Assembly (NCBI GenBank): GCA_022828595.1
Contig: JAKGHH010000005.1
Coordinates: forward strand, 27,416,193-27,480,192
DNA length: 64,000 bases
Direction of reading: 5' to 3'
Origin: Nelumbo lutea
Taxonomy: Eukaryota; Streptophyta; Magnoliopsida; Proteales; Nelumbonaceae
The position numbers were made by a program, and so were the translations under genes. The notes beneath the pieces were generated by a model. The model did not search any database and was not told where the DNA came from. It saw only the letters and a list, made by a program, of their open reading frames with translations. Positions 33,901 to 40,090 of the stretch are shown here, piece after piece. The stretch's first letter is position 1. Every line of letters starts with the position of its first letter.

Positions 33901-36638
33901 AAAGGCTTCAGCAAGAGAGAAAGAAAGAAGAAGAAAAGAGAGTGGGGTGTCACCAGAATTGAATTGTTCTGTCCGCCAACCCCTCTTGATTTATATACTT
34001 AAATAAAAGAATAAAAGATTACAAAGATACCCTTAGTAGGGCGGCTACTTTAAGTAGCTGAACAGTTACAACTTAAAATTAACATAAACTAATGGGCCTA
34101 AGGCCCAATAGCTTCCTAACTGAATAACTTAAATAAGAAAGAAACAAAGCTGGGCCCAATAACTTAAAATCGGCCCAAGCTCAACAGTTTATCAACCCCT
34201 CCCCGAGTTCCCATATTTGTGATGAATTATCCTCTATAAAGCCTTCCTTTCCACTCATTACCTCCACAGCCATTTTCTCAATAGCCTTTCCACTCATTAC
34301 CTCTATAATGGTCTGATGCCAAAATTTCCCCACCAGTTGGTAAGCAGACCTGTGAGTCTGTGACGATGCTACCAAATGGTACTTCCCTTCATCATATGTA
34401 CAACTCCATAAGAAATAACACTAGGGCTTGGTTTGGTATGGAGGACTTGGTTTTATGTTAAACAATACTCCTAATAATGGTGAGGCTGCTTTCACTGCAT
34501 CACAGTGAAAGTATTAATATAATGGAGATTACAATATGCCAAGTATCCCAAGCATATGGATTTAAAGACCAGATCTAAGTCGCTATTATTAGAATGCAGC
34601 CCAAAACAAATGCTCCCTGTTAGTCCCATATGTCACTAGAGTTTGCCAAAAAAATGATATGAGAAGAAATGCACATATGACCCTGTAACAGCACCACCAC
34701 CCTGTAAAACTTCCAGAATGGCCTCAAGAAAACCATATACATCATCCAATAATAGTCTTTTGTGGACATACGTACTTCTGAAATAAATCAAATTCATCAG
34801 AGCTCAAGTAACCATCACTGTTTGCTTCAAGCAGATGCATCATCTACTCAGCATCCTCTCCTGCTCCAAGCTCTTCCATCAGTTCTTTAAGTTCTTCCAT
34901 ACTAATCCTATCATCTCCATTCATATCAAGAAGGCGGAATATTTTGTCCCTCTGGTCAATTTCAATACCTTTGTGATAAAAAAAGAGAGATCAGATAATG
35001 GTTTAGCTGACACCTTAGCAAAAAAAGGGACTTTAAAGGAGAGTTTGTACTCAACATCAAGGACACAAAGTTTAAACTTGAAGCTATTAAAATCTAAGGT
35101 TACATATCCATTCTTCAAGACTCAATCAACATCTTCTTCATCTTCACTCGGAAGTTCAACTTCATCTTTATTGTCATTTGACTTGTAGTCGTTCAAATCC
35201 TCTTCCATAGAGCAACAAAGGCTAGTGGAAAAAGACCAAGACAACTTCAATTGGAAGATGAAGTTGAAGCTCTAGATCTTTTATTCCTTAGCGGCTCTTC
35301 AGCTCCTGAAGCTCAAGCAACATCTCCCCATGTTACTATATTGTCATCAAACACCAAATCATTTTCTGCACCATCCTCATCACATTCCACCTCCCCCAAT
35401 AACCATTCATTACTCTCATCAATATCTTTTAATAAATACTTTAAAACATGGAGGCGTGATTATAGGCGTAGTTTAGAACGTAAGAGGCATAAACCTCCTG
35501 AACACAAGAGGGTTTTTTTTTTGTCTTTTTATATGAGGTATGCATGGCATATGCCTCTAGCACGCCTCGTGAAAAAAACATGTGATGCCTACTCACAACT
35601 CATAGTAACTTGGGAGTTTTAATCCCGATCCATATTGCCTCATCGCCTCTATCATTGCTTCAAAACTTTACTAGCTTGAGGTATTCAACGAATACTAGCT
35701 TGATAAAACCATCTAGCGATGTGTATGCATACTTGCTCTCTCCCTTCTTTGTTATAGATATCAATAATAGTGATTTGCTTTTTCTGTTCTCTCTTCTTGG
35801 ATTCACTTCTTTTGCACTAGTAGGAAAGAATTTATCCAAATGCTTCTTTTGCCTTTTTATTGGGGGATTGTTTAGAATTTGAATGACATCTTGAACTTGA
35901 AGCATAGCTTACATTTCCACCAACACTAGAAATGTGACTACCACCAAGCACATGCAACTTGCCCCCCATTCCATCTTCATCTTCAATTATACTTTCAAAA
36001 TCATCAAAGTCTAGATTTTTTCCCCTTGATCTCCAAACATATTCTCTTTCGCCGACTTTTTTCTTTGCATGTATGCTAATATCACTTCTTTTGCCTCTTT
36101 GGGTCATTTACTACAAAGTTTTTGCATTTATTAATTCTTTGGGTCATTTATTAATTCTTCATGTATGTACCTATACTGATACTTAGCTGTTTACAGTTTT
36201 CACTGCCTTTACCTCAAGGTGGAAGAGATGCAATCACCAAAAACCTCATTTTACGTGAAGATCAGTTACCGCATAAAGTCCTGTACCCCAAGATAAAGAA
36301 AAAATCAAATAAACAGGTTGAGTTTCTCTTGATAAGTATCACAGTTTCTTCCTTCTCTCTCTCTCTCTCTATATCTATATATATATATATATATATATAT
36401 TTTCATTCATATTGGTTTTACATGATTTTTTGTTTGTGGCATGTCATTAATATCACATCATAACATAGGTTGGTTTATTTCTTTACTGTAGGGAGAGGAC
36501 ATTTTAAATTCTGACAATATCTTTGGCCCAGTTTCTGGCAAGAAAGCTCCTTTGAAACCTCCAATCAGACAAGTATTAGCAGTTTTCAGTGGAAAGAGGA
36601 ATCCTAATGATAATCATTATTCTCGTTCTAAGCACTAG
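21679..36638 (+). CDS. NOB1: NOB1, PIN-domain 20S pre-rRNA endonuclease
   Basis: Join of five exons: 21679-21985, 22982-24110, 24393-24561, 36197-36316 and 36492-36638; 1872 nt, 623 residues plus TAG. NOB1 cleaves 20S pre-rRNA at site D in late cytoplasmic 40S particles to form the 18S 3' end. The PIN domain starts at residue 40 (AVAVVDANALIQGGEK, Asp46). Further acidic residues are E69-E73, D76 and LSDVDLKLIAL (D118/D120). A long acidic middle follows, then a zinc ribbon CHAC...CPKC (C484, C487, C499, C502). The conserved C-terminus ends AVFSGKRNPNDNHYSRSKH. All splice sites are GT/AG and all joins keep frame. Start chosen at MDVPSPTPGWSNIVKK because WSNIVKK is conserved in plant NOB1. Length is close to other plant NOB1 proteins. 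Intron 3 is 11,635 bp and full of insertions. Confidence 0.93.
21986..22981 (+). other. NOB1 intron 1
   Basis: 996 bp, GT (21986) to AG (22981), AT-rich. No inserted element or gene fragment was recognised. Confidence 0.85.
22982..24110 (+). CDS. NOB1: NOB1 exon 2
   Basis: Encodes the rest of the PIN domain (FARATGDLHTLSDVDLKLIA), the conserved GWGSNVPNLEEWEALEH segment, and the long acidic, low-conservation linker up to MQIHELHR. An uninterrupted 1129-nt exon. The acceptor is ACTTGTCAG; the donor at 24111 splits the Arg479 codon (AG|G). Confidence 0.93.
24393..24561 (+). CDS. NOB1: NOB1 exon 3
   Basis: Encodes WILKCHACNKVT and FCPKCGNGGTLRKVAVTV, the zinc ribbon, then ARRPRITLRGTK. The donor AAA|GTAAGT at 24562 is close to consensus, although the next exon is 11.6 kb away. 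Confidence 0.93.
24905..25305 (-). pseudogene. Archaeal-type cofactor-independent phosphoglycerate mutase-like fragment
   Basis: The minus-strand reading shows SGIVLIDGLGDVSVPKFRYR, then PNLNAIASAGVNGLMYPVEM, CGSNTADLSLLGYDPTIYYR and, after a stop, FESMGAGLAMSLSGIAFK. This is the N-terminal third of the plant cofactor-independent phosphoglycerate mutase/metalloenzyme family, which acts on 3-phosphoglycerate. It runs without introns over 400 bp, which suggests a retrocopy. The usual CGSDTAHLSLLGY has become CGSNTADLSLLGY, and TGA replaces the Arg codon after YYRG. Truncated at its 3' side and non-functional. It lies antisense inside NOB1 intron 3. Confidence 0.85.
25443..25606 (+). mobile_element. 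Au-like SINE
   Basis: Matches the recognisable layout of the plant Au SINE. It has GGTGGGCCTTGGCACAATAA (A-box side) and TTGGAAACAGCCTCTCTGTA, then GCAGGGGTAAGGCTGAATAC and CCAGACCCTGCATTGGCAAG. It ends near GTGCACTGTGCTGTCC with a short T-rich tail. The B-box region is degenerate (TGTTAAAACTTGG instead of GGTTCGAGTCGTGG). An old, silent copy inside NOB1 intron 3. Confidence 0.85.
25607..26299. other. No gene seen (intron 3)
   Basis: AT-rich intronic sequence without recognisable similarity. Confidence 0.5.
26300..26698 (+). pseudogene. LINE-associated ORF1-type fragment
   Basis: Two overlapping frames; the second reads RRYVMECRKNHKGSFIGVSE then QLVCLPEGRKSWGLIEIVKV. This resembles the short conserved domain (RxVxxxxxxxGxFIxVSE...I.xPEGxxxxGW) found N-terminal to the endonuclease and reverse transcriptase of many plant LINE-like polyproteins. 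A frameshift near 26520 separates it from a basic upstream segment. No RT follows. Assignment is tentative. Confidence 0.45.
26923..27376. repeat. 227-bp direct tandem duplication in intron 3
   Basis: Copies at 26923-27149 and 27150-27376 begin AGGCAATTTGTAGGTTAGG and end CTACCAAGGTTCTTTT. They differ at about seven positions as read, so the duplication is fairly recent. No coding content. Confidence 0.93.
27377..28009. other. No gene seen (intron 3)
   Basis: Intronic sequence. The only local structure is an imperfect repeat of a GAAGACCACCCTCTCCACCC-type block at about 27728 and 27795. Confidence 0.5.
28010..28577 (-). pseudogene. LINE reverse-transcriptase zinc-binding (zf-RVT) region, broken
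   Basis: The minus-strand reading gives EKLNLWKTLWCGSNSLEVSQ with EISALAIEQETMLKEW near 28545-28425. Further 3' are WRWIWRSRAPSK and ILMVDNLAARGVVLINRCSL (about 28150-28090), then DMGLIDYLLIHCPYS. These match the C-terminal part of plant LINE pol: the RFWKDxWCG segment and the zf-RVT block with NRCxLC..ExxxHLLxHCP. Several stops and frameshifts. The copia element at 28583-34186 inserted in this LINE, so the preceding part probably lies at 34192-34380. Confidence 0.75.
28583..28923 (-). repeat. Copia 3' LTR
   Basis: 341 bp, homologous to 33849-34186. On the minus strand it opens TGTTGAGTTTGGGCC and closes in ACAACA at the target duplication. The segment AACCCCTCTTGATTTATATA (28716-28735) marks the U3/R area. 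Confidence 0.93.
28924..28938 (-). other. Copia polypurine tract
   Basis: On the minus strand the sequence is CCAACTTGAGGGGGAG directly before the 3' LTR TGTTGAG, the typical copia plus-strand primer. Confidence 0.9.
28939..29760 (-). pseudogene. Copia RNase H region
   Basis: Minus-strand frames include KHGICISQRKYVLDLLQETG, then VGCVLYLCMTRPNISYAVSA. After a frameshift come YTDANWAGCLDDRRSTSGVW and SSVEAEYRAM, which are the RNase H domain core of Ty1/copia. In a live element this would degrade the RNA strand of the cDNA hybrid. A frame change near 29450 and later stops inactivate it. Confidence 0.88.
29864..30355 (-). pseudogene. Copia reverse transcriptase core
   Basis: A 163-codon open frame containing RWVYTVKYKANGSIERYKAR, LVAKGYTQTYGIDYLETFAP, FQLDVKNAFLNGDPQEEVYM and SIYGLKQSPKAWFDRF, the hallmark copia RT motifs. 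The YVDD box that should follow VSVLIV is lost in the current frame (stop/frameshift at about 29865). The conserved sequence supports recent but ended activity. Confidence 0.93.
30356..31990 (-). pseudogene. Copia integrase region
   Basis: Starts with a GAG-pre-integrase segment LWHNCLGHLSFTSLCFLFPK near 31770-31710, part of the HHCC zinc-binding N-terminal domain. The core includes the FWGDAVLTAIFLINRVPYRV stretch near 31235-31175. The C-terminal extension precedes RT. Multiple frameshifts are visible. It would insert cDNA into the host genome. Confidence 0.85.
31991..32410 (-). pseudogene. Copia aspartic protease remnant
   Basis: The minus-strand reading near 32178-32130 is PWIIDFGASEHITHSSTIFS, equivalent to the WIxDSGAxxHMT motif of copia proteases. 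The catalytic triplet reads DFG instead of DSG/DTG, which would abolish activity. The downstream VNGSHVPIAGKGSVKIT also matches the family. Confidence 0.8.
32411..33386 (-). pseudogene. Copia gag with zinc-knuckle remnant
   Basis: Begins MGIMKCHGVENK at 33386, then TITIVKLDGTNYLEWSQSTK and GYITGEEVKPE, typical of copia gag. Later blocks include FEFLASLNPEYDIARQHILS and a knuckle-like LICDYYKKPQEIP near 32530. The coding region is broken by stops and by the 66-bp poly(A) insertion at 32664-32729. Confidence 0.85.
32664..32729 (-). mobile_element. Tiny retroposon with poly(A) and 16-bp target duplication
   Basis: Flanked by ATTCCTCCTACTCTCT (32648-32663) and ATTCCTTCTACTCTCT (32730-32745), which match at 15 of 16 positions. 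Between them, on the minus strand, are 49 bases followed by about 17-18 A. This is the signature of LINE-machinery retroposition of a very short or severely 5'-truncated RNA. It interrupts the copia gag frame, so it is younger than the copia insertion. Confidence 0.8.
33828..33839 (-). other. Copia primer binding site
   Basis: The minus-strand sequence is TGGTATCAGAGC, complementary to the 3' end of initiator tRNA-Met, as in most plant copia elements. It lies 9 bases downstream of the 5' LTR end. Confidence 0.95.
33849..34186 (-). repeat. Copia 5' LTR
   Basis: 338 bp. On the minus strand it begins TGTTGAGCTTGGGCC next to the GTTTA target duplication and ends TATCAGCA before the primer binding site. 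It matches the 3' LTR with a scatter of substitutions and two small indels. Confidence 0.95.
34192..34380 (-). pseudogene. Probable upstream half of the LINE split by the copia element
   Basis: The minus-strand open frame HLVASSQTHRSAYQLVGKFW has no family match I can name. It is contiguous with the LINE segment across the copia target duplication (ends ...TAAAC, resumes GTTCG). Assignment rests on position only. Confidence 0.35.
34381..34744. other. No gene seen (intron 3)
   Basis: AT-rich sequence. A possible small MITE could lie between AGGGCTTGGTTTGG (34425) and GCCCAAAACAAATGC (34600), but the terminal match is weak. Confidence 0.3.
34750..34976 (-). pseudogene. EF-hand protein fragment
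   Basis: The minus strand reads DKIFRLLDMNGDDRISMEEL, then KELMEELGAGEDAE, a stop (TAG, 34844-34846), and MMHLLEANSDGYLSSDEFDL. The first loop, DMNGDDRISMEE, fits the EF-hand calcium ligand pattern at positions 1, 3, 5 and 12. The second loop starts with Glu instead of Asp. Two consecutive EF-hands without an intron suggest a piece of a calcium-sensor gene. Parent gene not identified. The stop between the hands marks it as dead. Confidence 0.75.
34977..36196. other. Unresolved coding-like remnants in distal intron 3
   Basis: On the + strand, RSDNGLADTLAKKGTLKESL near 34990-35050 loosely resembles the end of a LINE RNase H domain. On the minus strand a 91-codon frame (36107-35832) includes EREYVWRSRGKNLDFDDFES and a Ser/Asn-rich tail, continuing after a shift to PPIKRQKKHLDKFFPT. 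The last looks like the basic N-terminal segment of some hAT-derived proteins, but I cannot confirm a family. The 35455-35650 part holds AGGCGT/CGCCTC words like those of the MITE at 13351. Confidence 0.35.
36197..36316 (+). CDS. NOB1: NOB1 exon 4
   Basis: Encodes FSLPLPQGGRDAITKNLILR followed by EDQLPHKVLYPKIKKKSNKQ, a strongly conserved NOB1 segment. The acceptor TTTACAG and donor CAG|GTTGAG flank it. Forty codons, phase 0 on both sides. Confidence 0.93.
36353..36400. repeat. Compound (CT)n-(AT)n microsatellite in NOB1 intron 4
   Basis: About nine CT repeats (36353-36370) then about twelve AT repeats (36376-36400), within the 175-bp intron 4 (36317-36491). Length variation here would alter the spacing between donor and branch region. 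Confidence 0.93.
36492..36638 (+). CDS. NOB1: NOB1 exon 5 and stop
   Basis: Encodes GEDILNSDNIFGPVSGKKAP and the terminal AVFSGKRNPNDNHYSRSKH, then TAG at 36636-36638. The acceptor is TTACTGTAG. The conserved C-terminal tail is intact. Confidence 0.93.
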   Translation, partial: GEDILNSDNIFGPVSGKKAPLKPPIRQVLAVFSGKRNPNDNHYSRSKH

Positions 36639-37188
36639 TTGCATTAGGCAGCTCAAATGGTGGCTTCATCGCCTTTGTTTTCATTTCATTGGCATTAATA
36701 TTCAGAATGAGCACAGAAAATGCACATCAGATAGGATCTAGTGGGTTTATGACCAAATCTGCCCCTTTTTGAATTTTTTTAGAACTTTTATTTTGAACGG
36801 AAAGATGGGCAGGTCTGGAGCCTTCTCAGACATGTCTATGGTTTTATTCTAGCTTCTATTACTGCACTTTCCCTTTGGCTCGGTTTGTTTGCGGTGCGAG
36901 TTTCATCTTCAATGGTGTAAATGCATGATTGCAAATAGGCTCGGTATAAATTTTTCTTTTGACCTGTGATATCTTTTTGTTTTTTAGAAGTAAAAATAGT
37001 ATATAAAAATGAAGTAATCTCCACTTTATATACGAAGCCAGTTGATGTGTTCTCTGGTTTACATGAGAAAGAATTGAGGTAGGAAGGTGGTGCGAATTTT
37101 GCATTAGTTTTTGAAATACAAAATTTTTGCTGCCTGAAGTGCAAATGAGACAATGATCAAATTTTATATTAGGTAGGATTATTTGCAG
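36639..37188 (+). other. NOB1 3' flank and a repeat copy
   Basis: Presumed 3' UTR follows the stop, but no single poly(A) signal can be chosen. From 37058 to 37150 lies one copy of a sequence repeated in inverted orientation at 39280-39352. Confidence 0.4.
37058..37150 (-). repeat. Dispersed repeat, copy A
   Basis: Minus-strand sequence around ATGCAAAATTCGCACCACCT matches the + strand near ATGCAAAATTTGCACCACCT at 39303, with about 75 bp of similarity including TCAATTxTxTCxCATGTAAA. Probably two copies of a small transposon or its ends in opposite orientation. Confidence 0.5.
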
Positions 37189-37389
37189 GAGTCTTCTCTA
37201 CCAAGAAGCAAGTACGAAAAAGATGTTTGCATTGACAAGCATACAAGTGTTTGGGGTCCATGGTGGAAAGACCATTAATGGGGTTACAAGTGTTGCAAAC
37301 AAATGATACGGAACACTTACTGCACAGGTACAGCTAGAACTGAGGCTGCTGAAGCCACATCTGATTTTATGAGCCGATACAGGAGCTGA
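37189..37389 (+). pseudogene. SLU7: SLU7 (pre-mRNA splicing factor) exon fragment
   Basis: SLU7 is a second-step splicing factor acting in 3' splice-site choice in the nucleus. The frame reads ESSLPRSKYEKDVCIDKHTS, VWGPWWKDH, a stop (TAA at 37276-37278 in place of Gln), then [20 protein letters not shown] and TEAAEATSDFM. This matches the conserved plant SLU7 block LPKSKYEEDV...[32 protein letters not shown]. It begins right after a preserved splice acceptor (TTATTTGCAG), so it is a genomic exon copy and not a retrocopy. Only this exon is present, 550 bp downstream of NOB1. Confidence 0.88.
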
Positions 37390-37815
37390 AGAGACAAAAT
37401 TAACTTTCTGATCTTTTTTGTTGTAATTTTTGGACAGTAGGTTATTGAGTCCTTGAATTGACTAGTATAGTGGTTATTCTTTTTGGTAATCTTCTATTGT
37501 TGAAGTTTTTACTTGAGTGATTAGTCTGTAAATATGTATATACACTAGGATCAATGAAGCTTATATGAGTTTCTACAGCAACCTGTAAATATGTATAGAT
37601 GTTTTACTCAAAGGATCAATGAAGTTTATTTGAATTCCCACAGCAGTCTGTAAATATCTACAGATGTTCTACTTCTACACGAAGGATAACGGAGTTTATT
37701 TGAGTTCCTACAGCTTATGCAACAAATGGTGAGTGATTTCCATGCTCTAGAGTGATTCCGGGAAGTAGGAACCCTAAAAACTAATCGTCATCATCAGAGA
37801 GATTCTGAATCGTAA
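37390..37815. repeat. Three ~60-bp tandem units (37526-37712)
   Basis: The word CTGTAAATAT recurs at 37526, 37583 and 37648, each followed by a GGATCAATGAAG-type segment and TTTATTTGAGTTCCTACAGC. Periods are 57 and 65 bp. The surrounding sequence has no recognised gene. Confidence 0.8.
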
Positions 37816-37907
37816 AGGCTCAGTTTGAAAGAGTACAAATACATACAAAATAATGCAAAGTTTTGCACACTACATATTCGTATTTGCACTGATTCCAAAT
37901 TGAGCCT
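37816..37907. mobile_element. Small palindromic MITE-like hairpin
   Basis: About 92 bp with ends AGGCTCAGTTTGAA and, inverted, AGGCTCAATTTGGAA. Internal arms (GTACAAATAC/GTATTTGCAC) pair as well. It is flanked by TAA on both sides, compatible with the 3-bp duplication of PIF/Harbinger-type MITEs. Confidence 0.6.
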
Positions 37908-38379
37908 AATATTATGTTTCGTTTGAAATAAAAGGTAGGGAGAGGTAAGAAACCTGTGCAAAATTTGTAATGGTTTTCCTATCTTCCTTTCCTTACTTTT
38001 TCTTTCAAATCAAACACAGCTTTAAATGTTCCAATTGGCAAAGATACAATTCTAGGCCAATTACTTAGTGCCAGGTCAATTAAAGGTGAAGGAGGTAATT
38101 GGGAGGCTACCTCTCCTCTTTTAAGAGAGAGAGAACTTCACCGTTTAACTTGGTTGAGCTGGCCCTTATCTGATTTTCCCATCACCGCAAGTTTATTTTT
38201 AAATCCAATGGTGGGAATCGGAGTCAAATGTTTCTTTAAATATAACAGAAGCTTCCTGATTCAATTATACAAGTAAAGAAAAAAAGGAAAGATGCATGGG
38301 CTTTGTACAAAGTAGATATTTCAGTTGGGACCCAAGACATGGATGGTGTGATTCTTGAAACACGAGACACGTGACAAGT
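37908..38379. other. No gene seen
   Basis: Non-coding sequence with no recognised features. Confidence 0.5.
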
Positions 38380-38580
38380 TATTGATCCCCCATAAATCAA
38401 TGATTAAGTATCGATACAATATTTTTGATACGGGGCATATCGTATCCATATCCATAACCATGGATATAGAATACATTACGATTGGATACGTATCTTATCA
38501 GTGTGATACGCCTCCATATCGCACCATATCAGTGGACACGGTCCGATATACAACGATATGGAAGTGTATCTGTGTATAAT
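38380..38580. repeat. GATACG-word-rich transposon-end-like segment
   Basis: Contains many GTATCC/GGATAC/CGATATGG words in both orientations (for example ATGGATATAGAATAC and GATTGGATACGTATC). It is similar in style to 11400-11520. Probably a terminal region of a DNA transposon, family unknown. Confidence 0.4.
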
Positions 38581-38651
38581 TTGACAAAATTGAACATCGA
38601 GTACTTTTGGATTGTTTTTCATCTTTAATACAAGTTAAAAAATAGTACTAT

Positions 38652-39140
38652 AAAAACTGAAATAAATAATTTTAGATTTATTTTTTCCAAAAAAAATTAA
38701 TAAAAAGTAAAAATTATAAAAATAATATATTTAATCTACCATAGATGATTTATATAATTTATTTTACAAATAATTATATGTTAAAATGAAAGCATAGTTA
38801 TTATTTGAAAAAATAGAGTTATTATATAAAAATAACAAATAAATAAAATTTCCAAACAAAATTACTAGAAAACAGAAGATTATAATTATAAAAACTAAAA
38901 TGAATAATTTAAGATTTAATTTTCCCAAAAAATTTAATAAAAACTGAAAATTAAATATAATTTATTTTATCTTCCTTAAATGATTTATTTGTTTTATTTT
39001 ACAATTATGTGTAAATAAAAACATTATATGTTAAAAATGAAAGAATATTTATTATTTAAAAGTAGTTGTTATTTAAATAAAATATTAAATTAATAAATGT
39101 TTCCAAAAAATACAAAAAAATAAAATATTATAATTATAAA
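38652..39140. repeat. AT-rich tandem repeat, ~238-bp unit
   Basis: Two degenerate copies begin AAAAACTGAAATAAATAATT (38652) and AAAAACTAAAATGAATAATT (about 38890), and a third start appears near 39130. Shared landmarks are ATTATATGTTAAAAATGAAA and AAATTTCCAAA. Confidence 0.7.
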
Positions 39141-40090
39141 ATTGAAAGAGTGATAAATTTTGTGCAGTGCAAACTGAACTGGATACAAATTTTGCATCTT
39201 GGTTTTGCATTCATTTATTTGTAACTATGATTTGTACAAAATATGTACTTTTTTTATCTTGTTTGCAATCTTTGGTAGTGCAAATTTGCATTTCTGAAAC
39301 TGATGCAAAATTTGCACCACCTTTTTCCTACTTCAATTGTCTCACATGTAAAGCGAGAAGCACGCCATCTTGCTTTTCTTCCTCACTCCAAAGATAGACA
39401 CAAGTATATGGGCCATATGGCTAGCGAGGCAATTCAGGTGAGAGAGCACAAAGAAGGTTAGGCTCAGGGTGTTAGATGCGTGATCAATGCCTTAGGGAAA
39501 CCACGATTGGCTGTGCCTGAGTGTTGAATTGACACGTGTTGCTTCTTAAGGAGACCTAAGATTGTGCTCTAACCGTCTTGTTGTGCTAAAGGACACATAT
39601 CTCAAGAAGAGAAACAACGAGATCTATCCACAAGCACCACAATAACTAAGTGGGTTCGACAATGATATGGAAAAAATATGATATCTGAAAAACTTCTGAG
39701 GAATCATAAACGTCATAGCCAATCAGATGTTATTTATCAAAATTCATGGGTCGATTTTGATTGATCAAAACTCTTCCCATACCATGTCTTTTCCGCGTCA
39801 TAGATTTTCCCTAACTAAAGATATTCTGGAATTCTAGCTTCATGCACATATGTTCCCTCACGTCTATAAATGGAAAGACAATCATCTAGGAACGGGATCT
39901 GACTTCTATTCCACTTAAGGCTAAGTCCTATTCCCAATAGCATCTTCTTTTCTCGCCTCCAAGACTATAAGTTCATCCTTATCTCTATCAGCTTGCAATT
40001 ATATATTTGTCTTATTTAACAAAAATAACTGCAATAAATAAGTACTTTTATTAAGGATAGATATAGAGTACATAATTTAAAACTTACTTG
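39141..40090. other. No gene seen; contains dispersed repeat copy B (39280-39352)
   Basis: Non-coding. The block near GATGCAAAATTTGCACCACC is the inverted partner of 37058-37150. The rest (39400-40090) shows no recognisable gene. Confidence 0.5.

Larger units (their letters stand above)
28583..34186 (-). mobile_element. Complete Ty1/copia retrotransposon, minus strand
   Basis: A 5.6 kb element with 5-bp target duplication GTTTA at 28578-28582 and 34187-34191. LTRs of 341 and 338 bp begin TGTTGAG when read on the minus strand. A tRNA-iMet-type PBS (TGGTATCAGAGC) follows the 5' LTR and a polypurine tract precedes the 3' LTR. The domain order gag-protease-integrase-RT-RNase H is the copia order. 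LTRs differ at roughly 15-25 positions as read (about 93-95% identity), so insertion is moderately old. ORFs carry stops and frameshifts. Antisense to NOB1, in intron 3. Confidence 0.95.
24562..36196 (+). other. NOB1 intron 3 (11.6 kb, insertion-rich)
   Basis: Bounded by GTAAGT at 24562 and TTTACAG at 36196. It contains, in order, an antisense phosphoglycerate-mutase-like fragment, an Au-like SINE, a LINE-like fragment, a 227-bp tandem duplication, a LINE remnant split by a complete antisense copia element, an EF-hand fragment and an unresolved remnant. Exon frame is preserved across it, so the gene may still be functional if splicing is efficient. Confidence 0.85.

Noticed and set aside
34425..34620. 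MITE with AGGGCTTGGTTTGG ends
   Set aside because: The terminal inverted match is only a few bases with no clear target duplication.
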